Source of the DNA: Mesorhizobium sp. WSM2240
GTDB taxonomy: Bacteria > Pseudomonadota > Alphaproteobacteria > Rhizobiales > Rhizobiaceae
Direction: 5' to 3'
DNA: 64,000 nucleotides
Assembly (NCBI RefSeq): GCF_040438645.1
Contig: NZ_CP159253.1
Coordinates: 682,001-746,000, forward strand
Under the pieces are notes generated by a model that was given only the letters and a program-made list of their open reading frames with translations, was not told the origin of the DNA and did not search any database. The stretch's first letter is position 1. Each line of letters starts with the position of its first letter. Made by a program: the position numbers and the translations under genes. Shown here one piece after another: positions 1 to 9,380 of the stretch.

Positions 1-1000
1 CGGCGCCCATGGCCATTCCAAGGACCATCGGCCCGATCTCAACCAGATGATCGTCGGCGTGGTGATCGACGGCGAGGGCCGACCCGTCTGCTCGGAGATG
101 TGGCCGGGCAACACCGCCGATGTCAGCGTGCTGATCCCGGTCATCGACCGGCTGCGTCATCGTTTCGGCATCGGCCGGGTCTGCGTCGTCGCCGACCGCG
201 GCATGATTTCCGCTGCCACGATGGCCGCGCTCGAGGAGCGCGGGCTGGAATACGTGCTCGGCGTGCGCGAGAGGACGGACGTCCTGGTGCGCCGTGTCGT
301 GCTCGAGGACGACAAGCGCTTCACGCCTTTGCTGATCGAACGCGCCACCGGCGAGACGCAGCTCTTCGTCAAGGAGGTGACCGTCGAAGGACGGCGCTAC
401 ATTGTCGCCCGCAATGAAGCCGAGGCGGACAAGGACCGTGCCGATCGTGCCGCGATCGTCGAGGGCCTCGACCGCCAGCTGAAGAAGGGCGACAAGGCGC
501 TTGTCGGCAACTCGGCCTACCGCCGCTATCTGCGCAGCACGAGCCCCGGCGCTTTCGAGATCGATGCCGGCAAGATCGCTGACGAGGCAAGGTATGACGG
601 CATCTTCGTGCTGCGCACCAATGCCAGGATCACGCCGCTGCAGGCCGTCCTGCGATATCGCGACCTCCTCCAGGTGGAGGAGCTGTTCCGCACAGCAAAG
701 GCGCTGATGCGCACCCGGCCGATCTATCATTCCTCCGACGAGGCCATCCGCGGCCATGTGTTCTGTTCGTTTATCGCCCTCGTATTGCGCAAGGAATTGC
801 ACAAGCGCTGCGAAGCGGCCGCCATCAAGCCCGAATGGGCCGACGTCCTGCGGGAACTCGACCGCCTACAGACCGGCGTCATCGAGAAGGACGGCAAGGT
901 GATCACCGTTCGCACGCCGGCAACTGGATCTATCGGCAACGTCTTCCGCGCGGCCGGCGTCGCCTTGCCGCCGAACGTGGCCGAAGCACAGGCTGCCTGA
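1..1000 (+). CDS. IS1634-family transposase, C-terminal part (cut by window edge)
   Basis: The reading frame is already open at the first bases of the window, so the start lies upstream. The visible protein begins with a GHSKDHRPDLNQ segment followed by a strand ending in an acidic residue, as in DDE transposases of the IS1634 group, and ends at the TGA at 998-1000. Near the C-terminus the segment VEELFRTAKALM carries the expected catalytic glutamate. The frame is uninterrupted here. About 100 bp after the stop probably belong to the right end of the element, but no terminal repeat could be matched because the left end is missing. Confidence 0.85.
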   Translation, partial: GAHGHSKDHRPDLNQMIVGVVIDGEGRPVCSEMWPGNTADVSVLIPVIDRLRHRFGIGRVCVVADRGMISAATMAALEERGLEYVLGVRERTDVLVRRVVLEDDKRFTPLLIERATGETQLFVKEVTVEGRRYIVARNEAEADKDRADRAAIVEGLDRQLKKGDKALVGNSAYRRYLRSTSPGAFEIDAGKIADEARYDGIFVLRTNARITPLQAVLRYRDLLQVEELFRTAKALMRTRPIYHSSDEAIRGHVFCSFIALVLRKELHKRCEAAAIKPEWADVLRELDRLQTGVIEKDGKVITVRTPATGSIGNVFRAAGVALPPNVAEAQAA

Positions 1001-1191
1001 GCCGGCTTCGGAACCCTCCCTCGAGCGCTTCGTAGTGCTAACAACCCTGCGCACGCCCTCAACACATTGAAACACCAGCGCTTTCCAATTCGCGGTGTTT
1101 AAGTTGGGTCTAAGAGCCTGAATTAAAAAAGAATGTTTTGATCTCAAGCTCTTGCGAGCCTGCGTGTAAGCTCGACTTTGTACGTTCTTGG

Positions 1192-1476
1192 TCAGGTCCA
1201 GGTCCAGAAAAGGCTGTTGGTTGCGATGTGGCTGAGCGCCTGATCGAGGGGCAGGACACAGCCGCCCATATCGTCGATGTCTTCCCATTTTCGGCGGTGT
1301 GACCAGTAGGCGATCCTGACCTCATCGCCTCTGCCGGTCGGCTTGAGACGGGCGATCGGCGCCTCGGTTGCCAGCAGGTACAGGTGGTAGGCACCTTTGT
1401 CCTGGTAGCAGCCAACGCCGCCACCATTGGCCTCGTCGAACGCTTCGATGCGCAGGGCCACGTCGTCCTTTTCCAT
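1192..1476 (-). CDS. Small passenger protein of the IS701-like element (unknown function)
   Basis: This 94-residue protein is not one I recognise. It starts MEKDDVALRIEAFDEANGG, is rich in acidic and aromatic residues, and ends in LFWTWT. It has no signal peptide and no membrane segment. It is divergent from the transposase, about 100 bp separate the two starts, and it stops just inside the left terminal repeat. It is therefore carried by the element and not by the flanking DNA. A role as accessory protein or regulator of transposition is only an inference from position. Confidence 0.55.
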   Translation of the reverse strand: MEKDDVALRIEAFDEANGGGVGCYQDKGAYHLYLLATEAPIARLKPTGRGDEVRIAYWSHRRKWEDIDDMGGCVLPLDQALSHIATNSLFWTWT

Positions 1477-1574
1477 TGTGCAGTCATAGCTGCCGCGGGC
1501 CCGGGCAGGCCTGATTCACTTCGCCGCAGGGTCATTGCCTTGCAACATGTGCTGGCCGGGATTCGAAGCATGGG

Positions 1575-2951
1575 ATGCTGCACCATCCCAGCGCCGCTGT
1601 CGGCGATGCCGTTCCCCAGATCCTGCGCCAGTGGCTTCAAGCGTTGCGCACCTGCTTCACAGCGCCCAGTTGGGAACATGTCCTTGTTCTGGTCATGGGA
1701 GCTTTGCTGGCGCCGGGCAAGCGGACCGTCAGTTCCTGCCTACGCATGACCGGCCGAGCCGAGGCCGCCAACTTTGCAAGCTACCACCAGATCCTCAACC
1801 GAGCCTGCTGGAGTCCCCGCAGCATTGCCAGGCGATTGCTGGGCCTTGTGATCGAACGGCTCGTGCCGGATGGCCTCATCGTCATTGGCATGGACGACAC
1901 CATCGAACGACGATGGGGACGCCGGATCAGCGCACGGGGCATCTACCGGGACCCAGTGCGCTCCAGCCATGGCCATTTCGTCAAAGCCAGTGGCCTGCGC
2001 TGGTTGAGCTTCATGGTGCTGACCCCGGTGCCATGGACGAGCCTGGTAAAGGCCTTGCCGGTCTTGACCCTGCTTGCTCCGTCCGAGCGATCCGACCATC
2101 AACGCGGGCGGCGCCACAAGCTGCTGACCGACTGGGCGCGGCAGGGCGCACTGCAACTCTGTCGCTGGCTGCCGGGGCGCCGCATCATCTTCGTGGGCGA
2201 CAGCAGCTTTGCCGTCCATGAACTTGCCCATGCCATCACTGCCAGGGCAACGCTCATCAGCCGGCTGCGACTGGATGCCAGCCTGTTTGCGCCGCCGTCG
2301 AAGCGGACCACGCGCACCGTCGGTCGGCCAGCGCAAAAAGGTCCAGCGCTACCAAAGCTCAAGACACTCCTGTCCAACCCCGCCACGACCTGGGCCAGGA
2401 TCATCGTGTCCGCCTGGTATGGCCATGTCGAAGGCAAGACGCTCGAGATCACGTCTGATACCGCCTTGTGGTACAGGCCCGGTACCCCGGTAATGCCGAT
2501 CCGCTGGGTGCTGGTCCGGGATCCCGATGGCAAACGCGCCCCTCAAGCCTTCTTCAGCACGGACATCGCCCTCGAGCCCGCCGAAATCATCGCCCTGTTC
2601 GTCCGCCGCTGGCAAATCGAGGTCACGTTCGCTGAGACCCGTGCCCACCTTGGCGTTGAGACCCAGCGGCAATGGTCCGACAAGGCCATTGCACGAACCA
2701 CCCCGGCATTGCTCGGGCTCTACAGCTTCATATCGCTATGGGCCTGCGATCTGCTCACCGGCAATACCACCCCATACGCCGCAGCGTGGTACCGAAAACC
2801 CAGCCTGACGTTCAGCGACGCCATCGGCGCCGTCCGCCTCGCAATCTGGATCGGCGAAATTAATCAACACTCCCCGCCAAACCGGGAGCGACAAAATATC
2901 CCGCAAGAGCGCATCCTGCGAATGGCGCAAGCCCTGTGCTTTGCCACCTAA
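1575..2951 (+). CDS. IS701-like DDE transposase
   Basis: The 458-residue protein has the three acidic catalytic positions of the IS4/IS701 type: GMDDTIERR near residue 115, VGDSSFAV near residue 210, and QIEVTFAETRAHLG with the catalytic glutamate near residue 350. The frame is intact and its stop codon overlaps the right terminal repeat, so this copy could be active. The exact start is uncertain; an ATG a few codons further in is possible. Confidence 0.8.
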   Translation: MLHHPSAAVGDAVPQILRQWLQALRTCFTAPSWEHVLVLVMGALLAPGKRTVSSCLRMTGRAEAANFASYHQILNRACWSPRSIARRLLGLVIERLVPDGLIVIGMDDTIERRWGRRISARGIYRDPVRSSHGHFVKASGLRWLSFMVLTPVPWTSLVKALPVLTLLAPSERSDHQRGRRHKLLTDWARQGALQLCRWLPGRRIIFVGDSSFAVHELAHAITARATLISRLRLDASLFAPPSKRTTRTVGRPAQKGPALPKLKTLLSNPATTWARIIVSAWYGHVEGKTLEITSDTALWYRPGTPVMPIRWVLVRDPDGKRAPQAFFSTDIALEPAEIIALFVRRWQIEVTFAETRAHLGVETQRQWSDKAIARTTPALLGLYSFISLWACDLLTGNTTPYAAAWYRKPSLTFSDAIGAVRLAIWIGEINQHSPPNRERQNIPQERILRMAQALCFAT

Positions 2952-3205
2952 CGTACAAAGTCGAAATAAGAGACCGTTCTGAAAATCGGCTGGCTGTGGG
3001 TTCCGTCTGAGGCTTGGTTGTGATTCATGTGTCCCGCCCGCTTCCACCTCAAAGCCCCCGTGACATTGGCTGACGCCATGCCGGTCCACACATCAGGTTC
3101 GGGAAGCGACGGGATGACCGGTTCACCATCTCCTGCCATTTATTGCAATTGCGGGGTGGGACCTCCTTTTCCCTTTTGGCTTCGTATATCGGGTGCCGCT
3201 TCGCT

Positions 3206-4240
3206 TCAGCCTACTTTCACTGGCAGCGCCGGTTCGTAATCCGTGCCGCCCGAGAGCATGGCCCACACGATTCGTGCATTCTTGTTGGCAAGCGCAACGG
3301 CTGCGACGTTGGGATGCCGCCGTTGCCGCATCTTGCCGAGCCAGTGGCTTCGCGGATCCTGCTTGCCGCCAGCCCGGCTTAAAGCGGCGCGAGCGCCATG
3401 AATCATCAGTGTGCGCAAATACCCATCGCCACATTTGCTGATGCCGAACAGGCGGGTGCGCCCTCCACTGGATCGCGGCTTCGGCACCAGGCCAAGCCAG
3501 GCCGCGAACTGACGGCCGTTCTTGAAGCAGCTTCTATCGCCAACCGCGGCGATCAATGCTGTTGCCGTCACAGGGCTGATGCCTTCGATCTTCCCGAGCC
3601 GCTGGCACTGTCGCTGGTACGGAAGATTTCCCTTATCCGCCGGTCATAGGTTGCAATGCGAGCATCGAGCTCGGCCAACTCCGCCTGCAATTCCCTCATG
3701 AGCTCTCTGATCATCTCGCTGAGGCCGTCATTGTCGTTCCCCACGATGAAGGCAAGGCCGCGCCGCAACTGCGCGATGTCACGAGCAATGACAATCCCAT
3801 GCTCGGACAGAAGACCGCGAACCTGGTTGACGAGCCTGACTCGGTCGGCGACCAGACGTCGGCGAATGCGATGGACGGCTTGCACCGCAAGTTGATCGGC
3901 TGATTTCGGTGGCACGAAGCGCATCGACGGCCGACCGACCGCTTCGCAGATGGCTTCCGCATCGTTCCGGTCGTTCTTGTTCGACTTGACGTATGGCGTC
4001 ACGAACTGAGGGCTGATCAGCCGCACCTGATGACCAAGATCGGTGAGCACGCGAGCCCAATAGTGCGCCCCGTTCGAAGCCTCCATGCCGACCAGACACG
4101 CCGGCAAATTGGCGAAGAAGCGGGCCACCGCATCGCGACGCAGCCTCTGTCGCACAACGACTTTCCCGTGCTTGTCGATGCCGTGAATCTCGAAGAATTT
4201 TCGCCAAATCCAGACCTATCCGAACGACCTGCATGATATC
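3206..4240 (-). pseudogene. IS110-family transposase, frameshifted
   Basis: Three pieces in different minus-strand frames make one IS110 transposase. The N-terminal GLDLAKI segment lies near 4,230. The DEDD-type middle, with CLVGMEASNGAHYWAR and YVKSNKNDRNDAEAI, runs from about 4,155 to 3,600. The C-terminal part with AAWLGLVPKPRSSGG and ISKCGDGYLR runs from about 3,571 to 3,206. At least two frameshifts separate them, so the gene is dead. The order and spacing of the motifs are those of the family. Confidence 0.8.
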
Positions 4241-4559
4241 CTCCTTCATCGCAGTTGACGTTCGAGATTCCACCTCGCCGCGAGGGCGGGGTCCATACCA
4301 TTGCCCCCGTTGAGCAAGAAGATTCTGACAATGGCAATACTGAAGCGGTCAGGTTCATTCATGTGTTCGGCCCGTTTTTGTGCGGCCTCAGGCCGCTGGC
4401 CATGATGGTGTCGATGGATCGGGCCCTCATCAAGCTGCCGCGCTGCGCTGCGCGTTGAATCACTCAGGTTCTCCCGATCCCCGGCTTGACCGGATCTGCA
4501 TCACTGATGCGTTCTCTCCTGCCCAAACTGGATGTCATTTCGCGCGACCGTCGTCACCC

Positions 4560-5335
4560 TCGAGCCATTGAAGGCGTCGCGCGGTAGTTTTCCTCACGCG
4601 CCATCACCGCCCAGGCGATCCGCGCTACCTCGTTGGCGACAGCGACTGTGACCAGCCGTGCCGGCTTACGGTCGAGCAAACGCCCAGGTGCTGACGATCG
4701 TCGCTTTTCGCCGCGTGTACCGGATGACCGCCGTGGCGCCGACGACGAGGAGATGCCGTAAATAGCGATCTCCCATCTTCGAGATTCCTCCCATTCTGTC
4801 TTTGCCATCGGAGGAATGGTTGTTTTGGAATAAGGCCGAGCCAAGCAGCGAATTGACGACCGGAGCGGAAGACCTTTGCGTCGACGACGGTGGCAGCGAG
4901 AGCGGTCGCCGTGATGAACCCGATTCCGGGAATGGTTGAGAGCCGCCGGCAGACCTGGTTCGTGCGATACCACGCCAGAAGCTCGATCTCGATCTTCCGG
5001 GTTTGCGCGCCAAGCCCCTCGATCGTTCGGGCGAGGAGGATAAGAACCGTCGCGCCATTGCGGGGAGCGGCCCATGGCCCTTGTCGAGACCTTCGCTTAA
5101 ACCACGGACATGGGCCCGGCCCTTCGGTGCGACGACGCCATACTCTGTCAGATGCGCCCGCATCGCGCTGATTTGCGCTGTGCGCTGCCGAACCAAGAGG
5201 TGGTGAGCCCGATGAAGAATGCTCTGGGCATCCGCCGATTTGACAGCCACGAACCGCATTGTCGGTCGCGTCACCGCCTCGCAGATCGCTTCCGCATCGT
5301 TCTTGTTGCGCTTGACGTAGGCCTTTGACGGTCTC
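4560..5335 (-). pseudogene. Second, strongly decayed IS110-family transposase
   Basis: The segment AYVKRNKNDAEAICEAVTRP near 5,320-5,260 and the C-terminal GGISKMGDRYLRHLLVVGA near 4,790-4,730 are IS110 motifs. The N-terminal third is missing and the middle jumps between frames. It differs clearly from the neighbouring IS110 relics at 3.2-4.2 kb and 5.7-9.3 kb, so it arrived independently. Confidence 0.7.
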
Positions 5336-5653
5336 TTAGCGTACGATTTTGAGCAGCTCTTGCTCTGACCCGTCTGAGAGTCCTCTCTGATTGGGGTCTT
5401 TGAAGTCAAGCTGCTCCTGTTCTTTTCCGGATCGTATCGTCCGCGGGTCACGCGCTTCTCTTCGCGGTCGGCGCTGGGCCGCCGCATGATGGGTTCAGGA
5501 GAGCAAGGCGTCTCAATCTGTTTCACGACCTTTGAAGGCTGAGGCTCCAAGGTTCGGGACTCTCACCGAGATCGCCTTGCCCATCGTCCCCACGGACGAT
5601 CCGGCATCACCCTTGCGGGCGAATATGTGTTTCTTCCTCCTCCAGGTCTTGTC

Positions 5654-6036
5654 TCATTTCATGCCGCCGCTGCGAAGACCGGTTGTGTGCGCGTAGCGGA
5701 ACTCGGTCGCTTCGATCCACGTACGATGCAGGATAACGGCAAGCTTGCGGGCGACAGCGACCCGGGCTCGCGCCATACCGCGCCGCTTGGCCACGTTCAT
5801 GCCCCAGGCTCTGAGGCTCGACCATTTCTTGCTGCGTACGAGTAGCGTATGGGCCGCTTCATAGAGGGCCGTGCGGGCGAGTTCGTCGCCGCATCGGCTG
5901 ACCTTGCCCTGGATGTCGGTCTCGCCCGACTGGTAGCGCGCCGGGGTCAGGCCGAGATGCGCGCCCACATTTCTCGAACGCCTGAACCGGTCCGGCCGGT
6001 CGATCGTGGCCCGGAATGCGAGTGCGGTGATGGGGC
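5654..6036 (-). pseudogene. IS110-family transposase, C-terminal half (3' part of the gene split by cassette 1)
   Basis: This fragment encodes [19 protein letters not shown], then [16 protein letters not shown] and a C-terminus ending near [12 protein letters not shown], the classical Transposase_20 domain. It lacks everything before the VPGVG motif. That missing N-terminal part, ending exactly in SVPGVG, is found on the same strand at 8,610-9,272. Joining 8,610 to 6,037 through the shared dinucleotide GG restores the frame as GVGPITAL. Confidence 0.8.
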
Positions 6037-6201
6037 CTGGTCCCACGTCATAATGCCCATCTCGCTACGCTATTGAAAGACAAGGGTCTTCTGATCCGAA
6101 TCTGATGATGGCGGCCCCTTGGAGCACGACTTGATCCGCTCGATCAGATGCGAATCTTCGATATTTCCTCGTTTGAGAACCCAAGGTGCGCCCATGCAAT
6201 A

Positions 6202-8138
6202 TTACTGGGCAGGGATGATGCCGGCGCGAATCTGGCGAAGGACCGTCGCAGGGCTCAGATTGAGCATGCTGGCGGCTTCAGTCAACGTGACTTCGTCGCG
6301 CTCGGCCCATTCGCCATCCCTGTAGACCGCGATGTCGTGCGTATTGCGGAAGCCCCGCACACGCGACTGTGTCCATCCATTCGATCGACCTATCCGCTTT
6401 CCCATCCGGTTGAGCATGCCGGCAATGGCCTTGTCAGGCATCATTCGTGCGCAGGCGCGGATCAACTCCACCGTCTCAGGCTCGACGCACCACCGCGTCT
6501 GACCTCGCCGGTTCTTTCTCACCGTCAGGCTGGTGTGATCGCCACCCTGCCAATGCAACAACAAATGAACCTCGTCACCCTCGACCTGTGCCACGATCTC
6601 GCGCAACACGACCCGGACGATACGCTTGCGCGTGACGGAAGTGGCCGCCGGATGATGCCAGGCAGCCTCCAAATCGGCCCCCATTTGCAATAGACGCTGG
6701 CGCTCCTCGACGCCCAAAGCTGCCGGCCGCTGTCGCAGCAGGGCCTCCAATTCTTCATCGAGAGCGCGTACGCTCGCGAGGGCGCCATTCCACCGTCGCT
6801 CAAGTTCGCCAGCTACCAGACGATTGTCGGGGTCGACCGTGTCATACTGTCGGTGCGCCCTGGTTGCGTCATATCGCGCCTGTTCGAGCGCCAACTCGAT
6901 CTGGCGCTGTTTTTCGCCAGACTGGTGCTCGCACTGCGTGATCGCTTGGATGGCCGCTTCAACGCCGAGCGGCTGCAGCAACCGCACGATCTCGACACCC
7001 ACCGCTTCGTCGACGCGCAGTGCGCCGAACGAGATACAGGGATCACCGCCAGGGTTGCTTCGGGTGGCGTCACACTTATAGCGGCCGACATCGCCCTTGG
7101 TGCCGTTGTAGCTGACGAGCAGGCGGCGGCCGCAATGGCCGCAACGCAGCAGGCCCGCGAGCAAAGCCTCCCCCTTGCGCACCGGCCCGCGCACCATCAT
7201 GCCCTTGCCGTTGGCATTGTCAGCGATCAGCCGTTGGTTCCTTTCAAACTCCGCCCAGGACAAATAGCCTTCGTGATGGTCAACGAGCAAGACAGCCCAA
7301 TCTGAACGATCTTTGCGACGGCCGCGCACGATTCGCTTGCGGCCGTTTTCGATTATCGTCCGACTTCCGGTTCGGCCAAAGGCGTAAGCGCCGGCATAAA
7401 CAGGATTGGTGAGAAGATTGCTCACCGTCGCATAGACCGGAAGCTTCCACAGCACCTGCCGTTGTCCGGAGTTCCTGGAGTTGAGGTACGGCAGCGCGAT
7501 CTGGTCGCTTCGAAGCGACAAGAACACCTGGCGGATGCTTTGCATTTCGGCAAAGCGGGTGAAGACCAACCCGATCGCCTCTCGCACACGCAGGTCTGGA
7601 TCCATTTCGATCTTGTCGCGGCCCATTTTCATATAGCCGACAGCTACCGTGAAGAAGAGCTCGCCCCGTCGTGCTTTCTGCTTCAAGGCTTCCATCGAAC
7701 GGGCCCGCAGGAGCGACAGTTCGAGTTCGCTCATCGTCCCTTTCATGCCCAGCAACAACCGATCGTTTGGATGGCGTGGTTCATAGATTCCATCCTCATC
7801 GACAATCACCGTGCCAACCAGTCCGCAAAATTCGATCAGCGTGTGCCAGTCGCGTCCATTGCGCGCCAGACGCGACACTTCGATCGCAAAAACGGCACCG
7901 ACGCGGCCTTCGCAGATCGCTGCCAACAGCTTCTCGAAGCCCGGACGACTGACGCCCGACCCCGAGCGGCCAGGTCGTCGTCGATGACTGTCACATCCGT
8001 CCAGCCAAGAGCATGGGCACGGTCGGCAAGTCCATATTGACGCCGCCGGCTCTCATGATTGTTGGCAAGCTGATCGACGGTGGATTGCCGAATGTAGATG
8101 AAGGCGCCGCGCGCCAGGTGGTCAGACGTGATCTTCAT
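6202..8138 (-). pseudogene. Large serine recombinase of cassette 1 (one frameshift)
   Basis: The N-terminal resolvase domain starts MKITSDHLARGAFIYIRQST, which contains the YxRxS-type motif with the catalytic serine. It continues through EVSRLARNGRDWHTL and the NDRLLLGMKGTMSE region. A Recombinase domain follows (NLLTNPVYAGAYAFG), then a zinc ribbon (LLRCGHCGRRLL) and a coiled C-terminus ending in an HTH-like tail. A single missing base near 7,965 splits residue stretches DDDLA and SGSGVSRPGFEKLL into different frames. Apart from this the protein of about 640 residues is complete. The defect may be real or a sequencing error. Confidence 0.8.
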
Positions 8139-8295
8139 CGCCGGCCTCCGTCACTGCGGGGACGCTGAGTGTTTCCGACAGCAGCGCGCTCACCAGTGGC
8201 AATAGCTTCGTCCGCTCGGACGCTGCTACCAGTACCGGTGGGGTCTTGGGCACGAAGAGATCGAATTGGCGGTGACAGGGTTGCCGTTGCTTCAT
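8122..8295 (-). CDS. Small ORF of cassette 1
   Basis: This 57-residue protein starts MKQRQPCHRQFDLFVPKT. I chose this ATG because a strong Shine-Dalgarno AAGGAGGAG lies just upstream. Its 3' end overlaps the recombinase start by 17 bp, so the two are probably translationally coupled. A similar small protein (QLSIPFDTP in place of QFDLFVPKT) occupies the same place in cassette 2. Function unknown. Confidence 0.5.
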   Translation of the reverse strand: MKQRQPCHRQFDLFVPKTPPVLVAASERTKLLPLVSALLSETLSVPAVTEAGDEDHV

Positions 8296-8600
8296 GCATG
8301 TCTCCTCCTTCGTGACGGGAATCGTCACGCAGCAAGGTTAGACAGGCATCGAGCTCAAGACGAAGTTCGTGCAGATACGCCAGCGGCAGACGGGGATGCT
8401 CCGTCATCATCATCGCCTCCGCTTGATCTTCCGTCATCCAGATCGGCAGATGCGCCAGGGTGCCGTCTGGCTGGCGGATGGTCAGACTGACCTCGTCACC
8501 ACGACGATTGCGCCCGGCAACAGTAACCGTTTCCCCGTAACGGGGATGGAATCGGTAACGGATAATCGTCTCGCCCGACTGATAGCGGGTATTATGAAGC
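8135..8600 (-). CDS. DUF5372-like protein of cassette 1
   Basis: The core IIRYRFHPRYGETVTVAG, followed by a short beta-rich domain and LPIWMTEDQAEAM, can be aligned by eye with the corresponding ORF of cassette 2 (YRWHPFCGGCF and AEWMLDRALCAGM). The assignment to DUF5372 is from memory of the family pattern and is tentative. The start codon cannot be fixed because the open frame runs through the cassette border into the IS110 gene. The frame also overlaps the whole small ORF and ends with TGA inside the recombinase ATGA. Confidence 0.5.
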
Positions 8601-8609
8601 TGTTGCCCC

Positions 8610-9272
8610 AACACCGGGAACGCTCATCAGCCGCCGACAGACCTTTTCCTTGCGAACGAGATCGAGAACCTGCTTCGTCAGGCGGGCGAACTCTGCGAGC
8701 ATGGTGCCGAGGATCGTCAGTAGCGGCTCGACCAGCGGCATGACGACCGGGTCTGCGCCAGCCACGTCGCGCACGCGATCGGCGAAGGCGGTTCGCGACG
8801 GCTTGCCCAGCTTGAGGCCGGCCTCCCGCAGGATCGCCCGCACCACGTTCTCGATGGTCCGCATTTCGTTCAGCACCGTGCGGCGGGCAACAAGCAGGGA
8901 GCGCCACAGACGGCATTGCCGGCTCTTCACATGCACCTGCCGATACCACCCGGTGCGCATGATCTGCGCCAATGCGCGGACATCATTGCGATCGGTCTTG
9001 TTGGGCATCGTCTTCATCGCCGCATTGGCGGCCCGCGTCTCGATGCAGATCGCAGGCCAGCCTTCGCCGCGCAGTTCGTTATGAAGCCAGGCCGTCAGCG
9101 AACACGCTTCCAGACCCATCCGGTCCAGTGGCAGATCGACTTCCCGCAAGGCGGCCGAAAGCGCCTGCGGCTCGCTCGCCGCACGCGTTTCCTTCACGAT
9201 CCGGCCGGTTTCGTTGACCACACAGATCGCGGTCTCTTCCAAAGATACGTCAAGTCCGGCAAAATACTTCAT
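8610..9272 (-). pseudogene. IS110-family transposase, N-terminal part (5' part of the gene split by cassette 1)
   Basis: The gene starts at the ATG at 9272, preceded by GAAGGAG, and encodes MKYFAGLDVSLEETAICVV, the first DEDD aspartate region. KTDRNDVRALAQIMRTG follows, and the part ends at CRRLMSVPGVG where cassette 1 begins. The missing C-terminal half lies beyond the cassette at 5,654-6,036. Confidence 0.85.
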
Positions 9273-9380
9273 GGCTGCTCCTTCCCGATGTTTGTGGCGC
9301 TCCAAAGCGACCACGTTTTAACATCCCGACAGGAGCAGCCGCCCACTTTCGGCTCGGCCGAGACCCCAATCACCCCATCT

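Larger units (their letters stand above)
1173..2963. mobile_element. Two-gene IS701-like insertion sequence with perfect 14-bp terminal repeats
   Basis: The 14-mer CGACTTTGTACGTT at 1173-1186 recurs in exact inverted orientation at 2950-2963. Two divergent genes fill the space: a 94-codon ORF on the minus strand whose stop lies 6 bp inside the left repeat, and a transposase on the plus strand whose stop overlaps the right repeat. No convincing target duplication was found at the borders. Confidence 0.7.
6038..8609 (-). mobile_element. Serine-recombinase cassette 1, inserted in an IS110 transposase gene
   Basis: This 2.57-kb element holds three minus-strand genes: a DUF5372-like ORF, a small ORF and a large serine recombinase. 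The IS110 gene on each side becomes continuous when the element is removed at a shared CC dinucleotide (6036-6037 and 8608-8609, plus strand). Exactly 10 nt inside each crossover lies a motif, TCATAATGCCCAT at 6048-6060 and TCATAATACCCGC at 8585-8597 on the opposite strand. The second cassette at 13.5-16.1 kb has the same spacing, which supports these ends. Confidence 0.8.

Noticed and set aside
8560..8600. RYQSGET shared by the cassette 1 DUF-like ORF and the IS110 C-terminus
   Set aside because: At first it suggested a deleted IS110 copy, but the cassette end signature places this stretch inside the cassette, so the match of a few residues is probably chance.
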